Program-made: the position numbers and the translations under genes
Shown here: piece by piece, positions 19,070-27,898 of the stretch
How the letters are laid out: each line of letters begins with the position of its first letter
How positions within the stretch are numbered: position 1 is the stretch's first letter
DNA from: Phoronis australis
Lineage: Eukaryota > Phoronida > Phoronidae
Reading direction: 5' to 3'
NCBI GenBank assembly: GCA_002633005.1
Contig: NMRA01001309.1
Span: 1 to 27,898, forward strand
Length of the DNA stretch: 27,898 nt
The notes under the pieces: model-generated
The model's input: only the letters and a program-made list of their open reading frames with translations
Database searches by the model: none
What the model was told of the DNA's origin: nothing

Positions 19070-19756
19070 TAACCAGTTGCCTAATTTCGCAATACTACAA
19101 ACTCCCGTGTTAAAATGAAGCTCATCTTCAATCTCAAATACGTTGAATTTTTTCATAATGGACAAATTCTAAGTTCGTGATGAACAGTCCTTCTTCCTCG
19201 TTCGATTTCAGGAGAATGGTTTGAACATCGAAGTTTTGATGAATTTATTCACATTTTAAAACCTTCAAATACTCGGCCCCTTCTAAATTGTTATGTAAAT
19301 CACAAAATAGGAATAATTTATTACTGTTTGACACACTGCTCTTACAATCCAGAAAGGAGCAATCTTTCACTGAATATTTTAACAAACGTGTCGATCTTGC
19401 CCACGCTGTACATCAACCAAACATCACCGAAGCAGTAGTTGTACAATTCTCTTACATTTGTAGTCCCCGTTCTTCTACCATTGTCGTCCAGACTTTTCAA
19501 ATAAGCGTATCTATACTCTGGCATTACTTGTAGTTTAACCAGTAAGTGATGCATTTAGTAAAGTAACAAGTATAATGAGGACATCCCTATAATTCACCAA
19601 ACACTGCTCTATTGGTGTTATTAGTTCCTACTCTTAAAATGAACTTACAAAATTTAACTTGAACACGTTCTGTCACACTGTATGGTTGTAAACCAAAAAC
19701 CTCGCAACCGTAATATAAGAAAGGGGCTATGACTTTGTTAAAAATCTCTTTGACAC
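19070..19756 (-). mobile_element. 5'-truncated, decayed non-LTR retrotransposon (LINE), ORF2 C-terminal part
   Basis: On the minus strand from 19754: EIFNKVIAPFLYYGCEVFG, then ERVQVKFCKFIL and NRAVFGEL-stop; this is the end of the thumb and following region of a LINE reverse transcriptase (usual form FxxxVxPxLxYGxEVWG ... ERVxxKFCKxxL ... YGELG). After a frame change (19554 down) come MPEYRYAYLKSL and FGDVWLMYSVGKIDTF. Then in further frames SNSNKLFLF, EIERGRR near 19215 and IEDELHF (19132-19112). The pieces keep the family order but sit in at least three frames with several stops, so it is long dead. The catalytic YxDD region is absent: the copy is truncated upstream near 19760-19790. The clade is not assigned. 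It lies in DNA that copy A of the duplication lacks. Confidence 0.75.
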
Positions 19757-19976
19757 CTCGAAGTCGCTAAGTTCATAAATTGTTTTAACAAATGTTCGTT
19801 CTAATTTTCGTCAATTTTAGAATAACCTCACAGCCATAGATGCGTTGCGACCATCGGCGTAGAACGCAATTCTGCTTCTTATTGGGTGTTACTATTGCTC
19901 AAAATTTCAATTTGGTACAAATACCACCAACGTGTAGAGATGACAGTACGTTGGCGATAGGTTTGCAGTATTAAAA

Positions 19977-20222
19977 TCATAACCGTCGTAATTCCACGTC
20001 CTTTTCCATAGATGTTGCTTGGTCACTTGACTTTAAACGTACAAAAATCAAACCATTCAGTGTTGAGATACGACGCCTATTAAACACCACCAATCTTATC
20101 GGACGTTTAGGTGGAATGATTTTCGTACGTGGTTTATTGACATCCATCACGAGCAAGTCCAGTAAGTCGCAGACATCTTCCAAGAGCGCCAAATCCAACA
20201 GATACGTATGGTAGTCGGTCAT
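19977..20222 (-). CDS. small divergent ORF upstream of GPCR gene 2, function unknown
   Basis: 81 codons on the minus strand from an ATG at 20222: MTDYHTYLLDLALLEDVCDL, then KPRTKIIPPKRP and VVFNRRRIS. The counterpart in copy A starts with a related ATG at 3612 but has a one-base deletion and stop codons, while keeping LDLLVLDVDDKPRT and IPPK in one frame. Acidic/leucine-rich start followed by a basic part vaguely resembles leaders of Harbinger-type nuclease ORFs, which is only an impression. Since one copy is broken, it is probably a remnant of a mobile-element ORF and not a needed gene. Confidence 0.25.
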   Translation of the reverse strand: MTDYHTYLLDLALLEDVCDLLDLLVMDVNKPRTKIIPPKRPIRLVVFNRRRISTLNGLIFVRLKSSDQATSMEKDVELRRL

Positions 20223-20253
20223 TTTCTTGNCGTGGTTGCGCTGCACGCGAAAC

Positions 20254-20262
20254 AAGATGGCG
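20254..20262 (+). promoter_or_regulatory. YY1-like site / Kozak-like ATG
   Basis: AAGATGGCG, followed by GAC, matches the YY1 consensus and also makes a start codon for a 27-codon frame that contains a donor-like AG|GTAACC at about 20290. It faces the ATG of the minus-strand small ORF 32 bases away, which looks like the middle of a divergent promoter. Copy A has no equivalent on the plus strand. Confidence 0.3.
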
Positions 20263-20394
20263 GACGAACTTTGGAGCCTGACGAAAATAGGTAACCGGAC
20301 GATATATGTTATCGAAATTTCATATGCTCTTGGCCTCTGATCGTAAACGATTGTATATTTTCGTGTTGTGTTACCCATGACTCGCAATTATAGT

Positions 20395-20471
20395 GACGCG
20401 CCTGCATGTCCAACGAAAGACATAAATGAAGACGCGGTCTTGCAGAAAAAAAATTAGCGAAAGGATTCTGT
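20395..20471 (+). promoter_or_regulatory. conserved block upstream of GPCR gene 2
   Basis: Counterpart of 3759-3834, nearly identical from TCCAACGAAAGACATAAATG through GACGCGGTCTT to GCGAAAGGATTC apart from indels of a few bases. It ends about 165 bases before the shared start codon, at the same relative place as in copy A apart from small indels. Confidence 0.4.
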
Positions 20472-20635
20472 TTGCTAGTTTGTCACATTCACGTTAGATG
20501 CAACAACTCGTTGAAACCTCAGATGTCGATATCTACTGTTACGCAACTGAACAGTATAAAGCCAAGTTGCATGAACGACTTGCGACAGACGTGTTGAATA
20601 CCGTTTTAACTAATGCTTTGTTATGTCCCAACGTC

Positions 20636-21595
20636 ATGGATACTGTAACCATTCTAAACCTAACAACAACGAAGATTGCTTTTCTGACCATTGGCGTGTT
20701 TTTGTACATTTCTCTGTTCTGTTTGATAGCAAAGAACCTTAAGGAAAACCTGCAGGTCGTTCAAGCACTCCTACTTCAATGGATACTTTCCACGTTCTTG
20801 CGCTACTCTGCAGTCATCCTCAAGACAGTCATCCAGTTCGATGTAGAGAACAGCACAGCAGTTAACTTAACAGAAAATGTGATCCTGAATATGGGATGCG
20901 AATTAAAGTTTTGTTCAAATATCATCACCTTGTCTTCATTTGCTGTATTGTGCTACCAATTCTTCTTAGCCGTGGACCGCCCGTTTGTCTTTAAGGAAAA
21001 TCGAAACCGACTCCGATACATCATTAAGTGGCTCAGTTGTCCAACTATTTACGGACTTCTCGTTGTTGGTTTTCGACGACTTCTCCACGTAATAAGGAGC
21101 ATCGGGTCTATCCGTTTGCTGCACTTCTACGATGACACCATCGTCTGCACCTGTCATTTTACTTCAGTCCGTGTTGTCTCTATGCTTGCAGCACTAGTGC
21201 CGCCTTTACTGGCATGTATAATTTGCACGATGAAGATTTATAAAAGAAAAACAACAGTTCGGCCATTTGACATGAGCGCAGGAGAACGTATTCGAGCCAA
21301 GAATCTTGTCATCTTCAAACGAATGTTTCCAATATTCGCCATATCTTTTGTAGGAGCTTGCGCAAACGGTTTACTTGTGGCTCCGCAAATTCAAATTAAT
21401 CACCAGCTTGTGGAAATTGTTAATGAAATATTGTTTTGGATCCTGCCCTTAGCCATACTGGTCGACATGTTCAAGGGATGTGTAGAAAAACACAAGGCAG
21501 CAAAAACCAACAGCTCATTATCCCACAACACAAAACGTCGTGTAGCCCTAGTAACGTGCACTCTTCGCCGGCGCTATCTTGAAGATTTTGCGTAA
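20636..21595 (+). CDS. rhodopsin-like (class A) G protein-coupled receptor, orphan, single exon, gene 2
   Basis: 319-residue seven-pass receptor, paralogue of the 3981-4901 product with the same helices, AVDRPF at the end of TM3 and ILPLAILVDMF in TM7. The frame is open to an ATG at 20498, which would add 46 residues, but copy A has a frameshift, a stop and no ATG there, so the shared MDTVT start is preferred. Differences concentrate in TM1 to the first outer loop: the N62 sequon of gene 1 is lost, a new one (NLT at residue 8) appears in the N-terminus, and the first inner loop changes from KDLKKKLQ to KNLKENLQ. One extra Leu stands in outer loop 2. A 14-nt length difference changes the C-terminal frame, so the protein ends in a basic tail (LRRRYLEDFA) instead of the PDZ-like VTTV. 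Ligand unknown. Confidence 0.87.
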   Translation: MDTVTILNLTTTKIAFLTIGVFLYISLFCLIAKNLKENLQVVQALLLQWILSTFLRYSAVILKTVIQFDVENSTAVNLTENVILNMGCELKFCSNIITLSSFAVLCYQFFLAVDRPFVFKENRNRLRYIIKWLSCPTIYGLLVVGFRRLLHVIRSIGSIRLLHFYDDTIVCTCHFTSVRVVSMLAALVPPLLACIICTMKIYKRKTTVRPFDMSAGERIRAKNLVIFKRMFPIFAISFVGACANGLLVAPQIQINHQLVEIVNEILFWILPLAILVDMFKGCVEKHKAAKTNSSLSHNTKRRVALVTCTLRRRYLEDFA

Positions 21596-21671
21596 CGGAT
21601 GCTATCAAGTAAACTTTCGTTTCAAAAGATGTTTTTCCTCTTTACTTCAGACAATCTTAATTAAGCAGTAA

Positions 21672-21677
21672 AATAAA
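21672..21677 (+). terminator. poly(A) signal of GPCR gene 2
   Basis: AATAAA about 77 bases after the stop codon, aligned with the signal at 5028-5033 in copy A. Confidence 0.55.
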
Positions 21678-22310
21678 CTTATCAAATTGACAGTCGTTGG
21701 ATAAGTATATGCGCCGCGCATGCTATACAAAAGGCGTGATGAAAAAGTGGGTTATTGTACTTCACGATTCGTGGTCTGCAAGCCGATTTAAACTCAGTCG
21801 AAATTAGTCGCACATTAACAACGATTATTTTAAGATTCACATTTACCGAATTACAGTTTATTTCTTTTGCTTGGGATTGTAATAACTATTTCTTTTTGCG
21901 TATTCGCGCATTAGTGTTGTTTACGATAACAACAAATGGCTCCCTCGGGGTCTCTGAAGTCATATAAAAAACTTTATTTCGCTCATTTTTACCGAATTTT
22001 CTTCTAAATCTCCATCAATTTTCAATCATTATCAAGTCGCCTTTGCGACTATTGGTGTACTTTTTGCCTTCTTTTTGGGTGGAACTGTTGTTCACTATCA
22101 TTCTGTATTTTATGTCTGTCCGTGAGCACAGAGAGCGTTGTTCTCCTGAAGACCATGCGACTTGATATCACCCTTGGATCGGTCTGTATTACATATTTCC
22201 TGTGATTACAGTGTTTTGGCTCGCTAGTTATTGCAGTTACCAAGATTACCCGTTTTCGGGTGAGCAGCTATGATAGCTTAACGATGAATCTATTTTGTCT
22301 ATGGCTAGAA

Positions 22311-24697
22311 CCCATTCCTCGTATAGTCCGTGGGATCAGATCTAGTGTGGAAATGACCCGTCTGCCTCTGCAGTTCCTACGTTCGGGTTTGTAACATCTA
22401 CCTGTCGTCTGGTCACTTCGATGGCCTGTCGCTATTTGTTCCGTGATCACCCTTGCGTCTTTCGTTCATGAGTGCGTGTGTTTAACAGGCACTCAGCTGT
22501 CCAGCGTACGAGCTTGTCATTGTTTGCGAGTCCTGTGAATGTAAAGAGTTAAGATGACACTGATAAGTGAAACTATGTTACAAATAACGATTAGATAACT
22601 CGCTTAGATTTTTCATTGGAAATCATTTTTTACGCATCTCCACCGATAAAAAACATGGGATATATCTCCCCCATTTGCATATACGAGCCCCATCATTGGT
22701 TGTCACAATCCGTCGTAATAGAATATTGGGACAGTGTCAAAATATTTCTGGATCAATATACGTGTTGTAGTGTAGATGGAAGAGCAACCTTGTTACCGAA
22801 AGATTCCTACTGTACAACAGTATGGAGATGGAAAGCGACGGCGACGGTGATCAGAGCAGTGTCCTTTGACTCCCGAATCTAAGAACCAGGTATTGCAGTC
22901 AATCTCTAACACCCGACTCGTTAGTATTGCCGGTAGGAGACCAAGTGCTAAATTTCCAGCATGTTTTAACAATTGATAAGTAACTCCTAACCAATAGTTA
23001 ATTAATGACTGCAATGAAGACTGAAATTCTAGACAGTTAACTCTGTTGTTTTGGTGTCGTGTAGTGTCCAATTATCGAAAATGTATTGCCTTCAAACGTG
23101 AAAAAACAAGACTCATCAACATGGGGTAAAGGAATGTGATGCTTCAGTGCGCCGAACAATTTAAAGTGCTGCCACAGAGATCTAACAACAAATGATTTTG
23201 AGTATTCTTTGAGTGATCTTGCATCCAGAAAGATTGACACAACCATGCCATCAGTCTCGCTGAGGAATTTTCAATATACAATGTACGTTCTCGAAAGTTC
23301 GGCACACAGAAATAAAACTGACTGCAAACTGAACAAACGTTGCCTACAATCCGAATAAGCCAAACCCATAGACAGTGTTCTGGGGATTTTTTTACCTAAC
23401 TTGCCAATTTCCCGCGTCGGTTCCAGCTCGTTCCACTGAATTTTCGAAGGAGTCTCGACCTACTTTGATACAGTCAATGTCCATTATTGGGCTTATTCGT
23501 GGTATAATCGAATTTCATGTTCTCAGAATGCTAAAAGAGTATTATCTAATGTTCCGTGTTATAGGCTATTATCACTCTTAGTTTTAAGGCATAGGCCCAA
23601 CAAGATTAGTTCATTTCAAATTTTAAACATTAGACATTTTTAAAATTACTTGAAACGTAATTTCACTTGATAATATATGCATCTGATAAACACATGGGCA
23701 TTTTGCCGCTGTTTAAGAGTCAATGGTGAATTCGTAACCTAAACTCTTTGGAGTTTACTGAAAAACATTACCACCCACATCCAATCTTGAATTGTCTCCG
23801 AATGAGGTCGCATTTCAACTGAATGCAATGCGTACATGACCATTTTCGAATTCGCAACTTTAGAGTTGGTCAACTCCAATAAACTCAGAACGCTTTCTTG
23901 AGTCGTTGATGGTTTTCGGTGTTGTTGGTAACGGATTTAAAGGTCTATCGCAATGAGGATTGTTATGACAACCGATTTTATGAGCATAAGTGGATATGTG
24001 TACATGTATGTTGATAGTTGTCGCAATGTAACAAAATAAAAGAATTTGAAAAGATTTGCTGCTTTCTAGCACTGAACCACAGACCAAAACGATTCCCTTG
24101 ACCTCAGTATTATTAACTGCCATTCAGTCTTTGCTATCAAGAAAATCGTGACAATGTAGCTAACTTCGAAGAAACATTCTCCGTCCACGGCGTTCACACG
24201 TCCGCCTGAGAAAATTTTTCATGTGAACGTGCGTCATGCAGACGTCCGACTTGCCTTTTTATTATCGTCAGACCTCAAACAAGGCTGCAGAAACGTTTTC
24301 GGTTTGAGGGCCGCATTTTTGGAGGGGGGAGGGGTGGGGCCATCGAACGCACCCCCATTTTGCGAATTGGGCAAAAAGGTCCGCCTCAATGAAACAAAAC
24401 GTCCGAGTAAACGAGACAAAAGTCCACAAAATTCCACAGGAAGTCGGCGCGGATGCACAATTTTTGGGCCTGAACCTGGCGGCCCGTTTTTTAATCCTCG
24501 TTGATTTTTTAAGTGAAAGGTACGCATATCGAAAAATTCGAGCACCCCTATATTTTAGGCTGGGTGCACACATGCACTCAGTCAACCAAAATAATCAAAT
24601 GTCTTATCTGCTATCCAAGCTGAAGGACTCTCCACTTGTTGGATGACAGTCCTGTCGGTGAATCTTCTAACTACACACATTGTATTGCTGCAGTGTA
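22311..24697. other. no gene supported
   Basis: Several frames of 60-105 codons overlap on both strands without recognisable motifs. A minus-strand frame at 23037-23246 (with LWQHFKLFGALKHHIPLPHV) looks less random than the rest but cannot be named. A GC-rich patch at about 24268-24560 is open in four frames, includes a G-rich tract (24319-24338) and shares the word AAACAAGGCTGCAGAAA with 15174-15190; it may be part of an unrecognised repeat. Confidence 0.35.
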
Positions 24698-24825
24698 CTT
24701 GCTGGTCACAGTCTCTGGTGACGCAACTCTTGCAAGCAGTATCTTCTATCCACGATTTTTCTTGCTGGTCACAGTCTCTGGTGACGCAACACTTCAGACA
24801 GTATCTTACTACCCACGATGTGAGT
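24698..24825 (+). repeat. 63-bp minisatellite, two units plus a degenerate one
   Basis: TTGCTGGTCACAGTCTCTGG followed by TGACGCAAC begins at about 24699 and again 63 bases later. The halves after it (CAGTATCTTCTATCCACGAT and CAGTATCTTACTACCCACGAT) also align. A weaker third unit precedes them (about 24640-24697). The period equals 21 codons, so frames stay open on both strands. Confidence 0.85.
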
Positions 24826-25365
24826 GACAAGCTCCTAGGTACTTCGTTAACCCTTGCCCTTGCCAAGATCCTCCTTAGAGTTTTCCACGAGATGGCTCTG
24901 TTGTACAATTTCCTCTATACACTGTAGTAAGTGTTTTAGCTTCAACTGCTATAGCGCATCTGAATATCCTCTTAAGTTCAACCAAAGTTGCAATAATCTA
25001 CTTATTTAGCGATTGGCTAATAAAAATCACATGATCTTATCTAATCATATAATTGGCTGTTGCGATTTTCTCTCAGAAATTTCTAGAATCTCTAGAGTGC
25101 TTTGACCCCAGAACCAAAATAGACTTTGACGTTAAAATAAATGTCAACAAGTTTGACTCCATGATTTAAAAGTACACACTACACAAATTTTGGACAGCTT
25201 AAAATAGATCTATTCGTACAAATTACTTAATCAATATTTATTCTGGCAATAACCCAATATATTTTTTCAAACAAATTGTTTTGCATTTTTGCCGTTTCAA
25301 TCACAGGAAGCTAAGCAATCACGTTATTTTTCTGCTATGATTTTAATCGTGTTTTTCCATTGGGA
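24826..25365. other. no gene seen
   Basis: AT-rich spacer without recognisable feature. Confidence 0.45.
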
Positions 25366-25425
25366 CACGATTTACGCATTTCATCCACGATTTTTACATT
25401 TCATCCACGATTTACAGATTTCAAT
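25366..25425 (+). repeat. 20-bp tandem repeat, three units
   Basis: Units starting CACGATTT at 25366, 25386 and 25406, each of the form CACGATTTNNNNATTTCATC with small changes in the last. Confidence 0.85.
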
Positions 25426-26565
25426 CACATGTAGTTTTAACGGGCGGTAGCCCAATACCGGTCACCAAGCATGGCGTTTTCACCTGATCAATAATACATT
25501 TTACCGTTAAGACCATCACTTATAAGAGCGCTTACTATCTTCAGCGATCCCTTCTGTTCTATACATATGCACTATGAGTTTTGATCGAGCGTTGTAGTTA
25601 CCAAATCACGCCTAATTTCACCGTTTCACTTTCATTTTGTTATAATTATTGTTCATCAAACGAGACTCTTGAAGTACGGTTCTTTACAAACAGCGATTTC
25701 TCCGCAAAAGTAGTCCACAAACCCGGCAATTACACAGGTCATTCTTTATAAGCACCGACCTGTGGCTCTGGGTAGATGCCGAGAGTTTTCAACAAGACAT
25801 TTTTGGGTGCTAAAATCATGTTACTGCATTTTGCGGAAACAAGTGACATTTGGCCTAATTGAAAAGTTTAGGCCCTAGAAACAGGTGCGTTTACATAACT
25901 TTCAAAAAAATTACTCATAATTGCTTACTTAATAGTGTCACAGTGTGTGTGTGTGAGTGTGCGTGCGTGCATGCGTTATTACTGTTTTCAATTGTTTCTA
26001 TAATTATTCATTTGTGCAGTTGTTTACCTATTGCCCAGATGCCGTTTTTGTTAATTTGATTTCTAAGAAGTAGGCCTAGAGTTACCTGCAGTGTTTACCT
26101 ATACCCGTGAAATGAAATTTTAAAAAACGAAAAGTTTACCTTGTGAAAGTACTTCAAGTTGCTGTCAGCGTACAGTGCCAATTGCCCCGCTCTTGGCGGA
26201 CTACAACACTTCTTTATTTTTTACACCATCTCAACACATTCTAAATGTCCAGCTGTTTGACACACACAGGGACAACTTGACATATAACTTTATACTATTG
26301 TAATTTCCCAAGCGACAAAGCCATATTTTCCCGCCCGACTAAACAGAAGAAAGTGTGACGTTTCACGGGCTTTTCCAGCACCCACAATTTCCCGTTCAAC
26401 CATAACAAACAACAAAATTCACTGTTGAGCATTTTTCCGCTCGATAAAAAAACGCTGTCAATACGTAATTATGTGTTGCAGTGAACATTTCGCCCTTACG
26501 GTTTGGCTTCTAGCAAGACGTTTCACATTTTATCCTGAAGTACCACTTTTCAATCCGGTTGTTTC
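25426..26565. other. no gene seen; contains a (TG)n microsatellite at 25942-25975
   Basis: Non-coding sequence with an alternating GTGTGTGT to GCGTGCGTGC tract, a potential Z-DNA former. The 66-codon frame across it is produced by the repeat. Confidence 0.55.
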
Positions 26566-26919
26566 GTGACCTCCATGCAACAAGTGTTCAAAATAACACA
26601 GTCTCTTTTTATGAATATTATGAATATTGTTATTTTCCAAAGTCCATTACTTTTACTTTCTGAAGGAAATAGTTTATTTCTAAACTTTAATGGAAAGTCC
26701 TACACAGCCACCAATGTGATGAGTTATCTACAATACATTTTAAAGCTACGTGATAGATGTTTACCCACTTTTGATTTATCAAAAAACCGCTATCTGCAAA
26801 TTTCGGATACGTGGAGCAGTTTATCCCATTTTCGTATGTCACTGCATTCTGAATTTTTACTGAAGAATGAAATTGTATCAAACGGCACCAAAGGTGTAAA
26901 AATTGGGATGAATGCCTGA
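26566..26919 (+). CDS. unrecognised ORF, 117 codons
   Basis: Open frame with a hydrophobic stretch near the start (residues about 12-32, including MNIVIFQSPLLLL), then a polar part with LKLRDRCLPTFDLSKNRYLQ. I recognise no family. The base composition is as AT-rich as the surrounding non-coding DNA, there is no duplicate for comparison, and an 81-codon frame is open on the other strand. A chance ORF is the more likely explanation; a small exon or signal-anchored peptide cannot be excluded. Confidence 0.12.
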   Translation: MTSMQQVFKITQSLFMNIMNIVIFQSPLLLLSEGNSLFLNFNGKSYTATNVMSYLQYILKLRDRCLPTFDLSKNRYLQISDTWSSLSHFRMSLHSEFLLKNEIVSNGTKGVKIGMNA

Positions 26920-26971
26920 CTAAATTACCCACGGTAAATGTGAGGGATCCATATTCTAAGACCTTTGTATA

Positions 26972-27091
26972 TTTTCGCGTTATTTAGCCGAGCAACGCTG
27001 ACGCCTATGAAGCGCCAATGTTCATTGAATACAAGGAGTTTGTGGGCCAATGACGTGATTTGTGATTAAGCTCTGATAGCCCATTGTGATC
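26972..27091 (+). repeat. dispersed repeat, copy 2
   Basis: Partner of 7813-7928, same strand and same order of conserved words, with a more diverged middle (AATACAAGGAGTTTGTG against the copy-1 sequence). Confidence 0.65.
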
Positions 27092-27898
27092 GTATGCGTC
27101 TGTCCGGACTCTCAAACTTACTGTCTACCTTGTCACAAAATTCAGCATCTCAGTAAACGCGGCGGAAGTGACTTCCCAAAATAGCATTCGTGTGGCATCA
27201 GTAACTCAAGATAATGACATACAAGCAGAAAAAAGTGTTCAGTCATCGAATGATTTCTGTATGTCATTTAGCTTCCTAGGTGTTGACATCATTGTCATTA
27301 AATTTGTGAAAACAGACATGCCTAATTAATTGCACCGTGTTAAGAAAGGCTTTTTGGTAACCGATCCCAAATTCAACACCCGGTCAAGTTTCAAGCTAAG
27401 TGTTTTAGAATCTTCGGCATGTTTTGGAAGCGAAGTCCAAGTAATATGAATGTCTTGGTTATATTAAAGGTGCATTATGTCGTCTTCTGTCAGTTCAGCT
27501 TTCCATTTTTAGTTGTGTAATTGTTTGTTATCAACGTGCTAGACATCCTTAGCACAAGCGGAAAATATGACAGCTGTCAGTTTCATAGAATTTCCGCCAA
27601 ATCACCAATGTAGTGTTCACATATTACGTCTACAAAATTTTGCCCCCTCAGTCATCATGATATAAACACCCACCTTGCCCAGCCTCTAATTACGTCATCA
27701 CAATCAACCCGGTTTTTGGAAGAACCGACATTTCATTGGAGATCCCGACTTTATGATTCTAATGACAAACTAATGTGTCTCTATAATTGTCAATTCCATT
27801 TGCCGCAGTTGTATTCTGCAATGCCAAGTAGGCAGTTTCAACTATCAAATCGTAATGTGATGAAGATATTCTAATGAACCACAATGATGACGTTACCA
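27092..27898. other. no gene seen
   Basis: No long frame, repeat or RNA gene was recognised in the last 800 bases. Confidence 0.45.

Larger units (their letters stand above)
16928..22310 (+). repeat. segmental duplication, copy B (GPCR gene 2)
   Basis: Direct duplicate of about 2500-6265. It keeps the undisturbed single site for the L1-like insertion (about 22281-22296). It differs from copy A mainly by about 2.7 kb of extra DNA (17276-20025) between the left block and the gene-proximal block, by loss of about 430 bases present at 3063-3490, and by many substitutions. A retroelement remnant abuts its left side. Confidence 0.85.

Noticed and set aside
20498-20635. 46-codon N-terminal extension of GPCR gene 2
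   Set aside because: Copy A has a 2-nt deletion, a stop and a further deletion in the aligned region and no equivalent ATG; the shared MDTVT start is more likely.
23662-23688. Match of AATTTCACTTGATAA-type words with 6278-6303, possible continuation of the duplication
   Set aside because: Only about 25 bases align and the flanks do not; too short to support.
15174-24292. Shared 17-mer AAACAAGGCTGCAGAAA and a shared G-rich word between the retroelement and 24.3 kb
   Set aside because: Only two short words with very different spacing; common descent not shown.
1-27898. CRISPR arrays, bacterial operons, phage genes, rRNA genes
   Set aside because: No regular direct-repeat/spacer array, no dense gene packing and no rRNA-like sequence; the window is eukaryotic in character.

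Overview
The window looks like a gene-poor, AT-rich stretch of a metazoan nuclear genome, most likely a marine invertebrate. The reasons are intronless seven-transmembrane receptor genes, decayed non-LTR retrotransposons, SGNH-plus-gag type retroelement exons, THAP-domain relics, a tRNA-headed SINE, polymorphic simple repeats and an assembly gap of 368 N. A deuterostome such as a hemichordate, echinoderm or lancelet is a reasonable guess, but the sequence alone does not settle the species.

The backbone of the window is a direct segmental duplication. Copy A is about 2500-6265 and copy B about 16928-22310. Each carries one intact single-exon rhodopsin-like GPCR gene on the plus strand (3981-4901 and 20636-21595), together with its upstream block, its 3' flank and its poly(A) signal. 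These two genes are the only confidently functional loci. After the duplication, copy A received a 5'-truncated L1-like insertion with a 16-bp target-site duplication; copy B still shows the empty site. Copy B carries about 2.7 kb of extra DNA, which includes a minus-strand LINE relic. The receptors differ most in their first third and at the C-terminus, while a 186-nt tract through TM3-TM4 is nearly identical, as after gene conversion.

Around the duplication lie mobile-element remains. From left to right: two LTR-like direct repeats (283-757, 1239-1685) followed by a gag-like fragment with a YDEQYR motif (to 2028); a decayed THAP domain (9194-9439) meeting an antisense spliced-exon-like ORF that resembles the segment before the zinc-binding part of P2X7-like proteins (9433-9626); a tRNA-derived SINE (11003-11340) with a perfect 14-bp hairpin; a second, frameshifted THAP relic (11923-12158) followed by an NPGP 2A-like motif; and a minus-strand retroelement (15075-16692) with a gag-like exon and a C-terminal SGNH-hydrolase-like exon on either side of the gap. 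The stretches 6.3-9.2, 12.2-15.0, 17.3-19.0 and 22.3-27.9 kb hold only repeats, isolated motifs and short unconvincing ORFs. All homology statements come from reading the sequence by eye; no database search was run.
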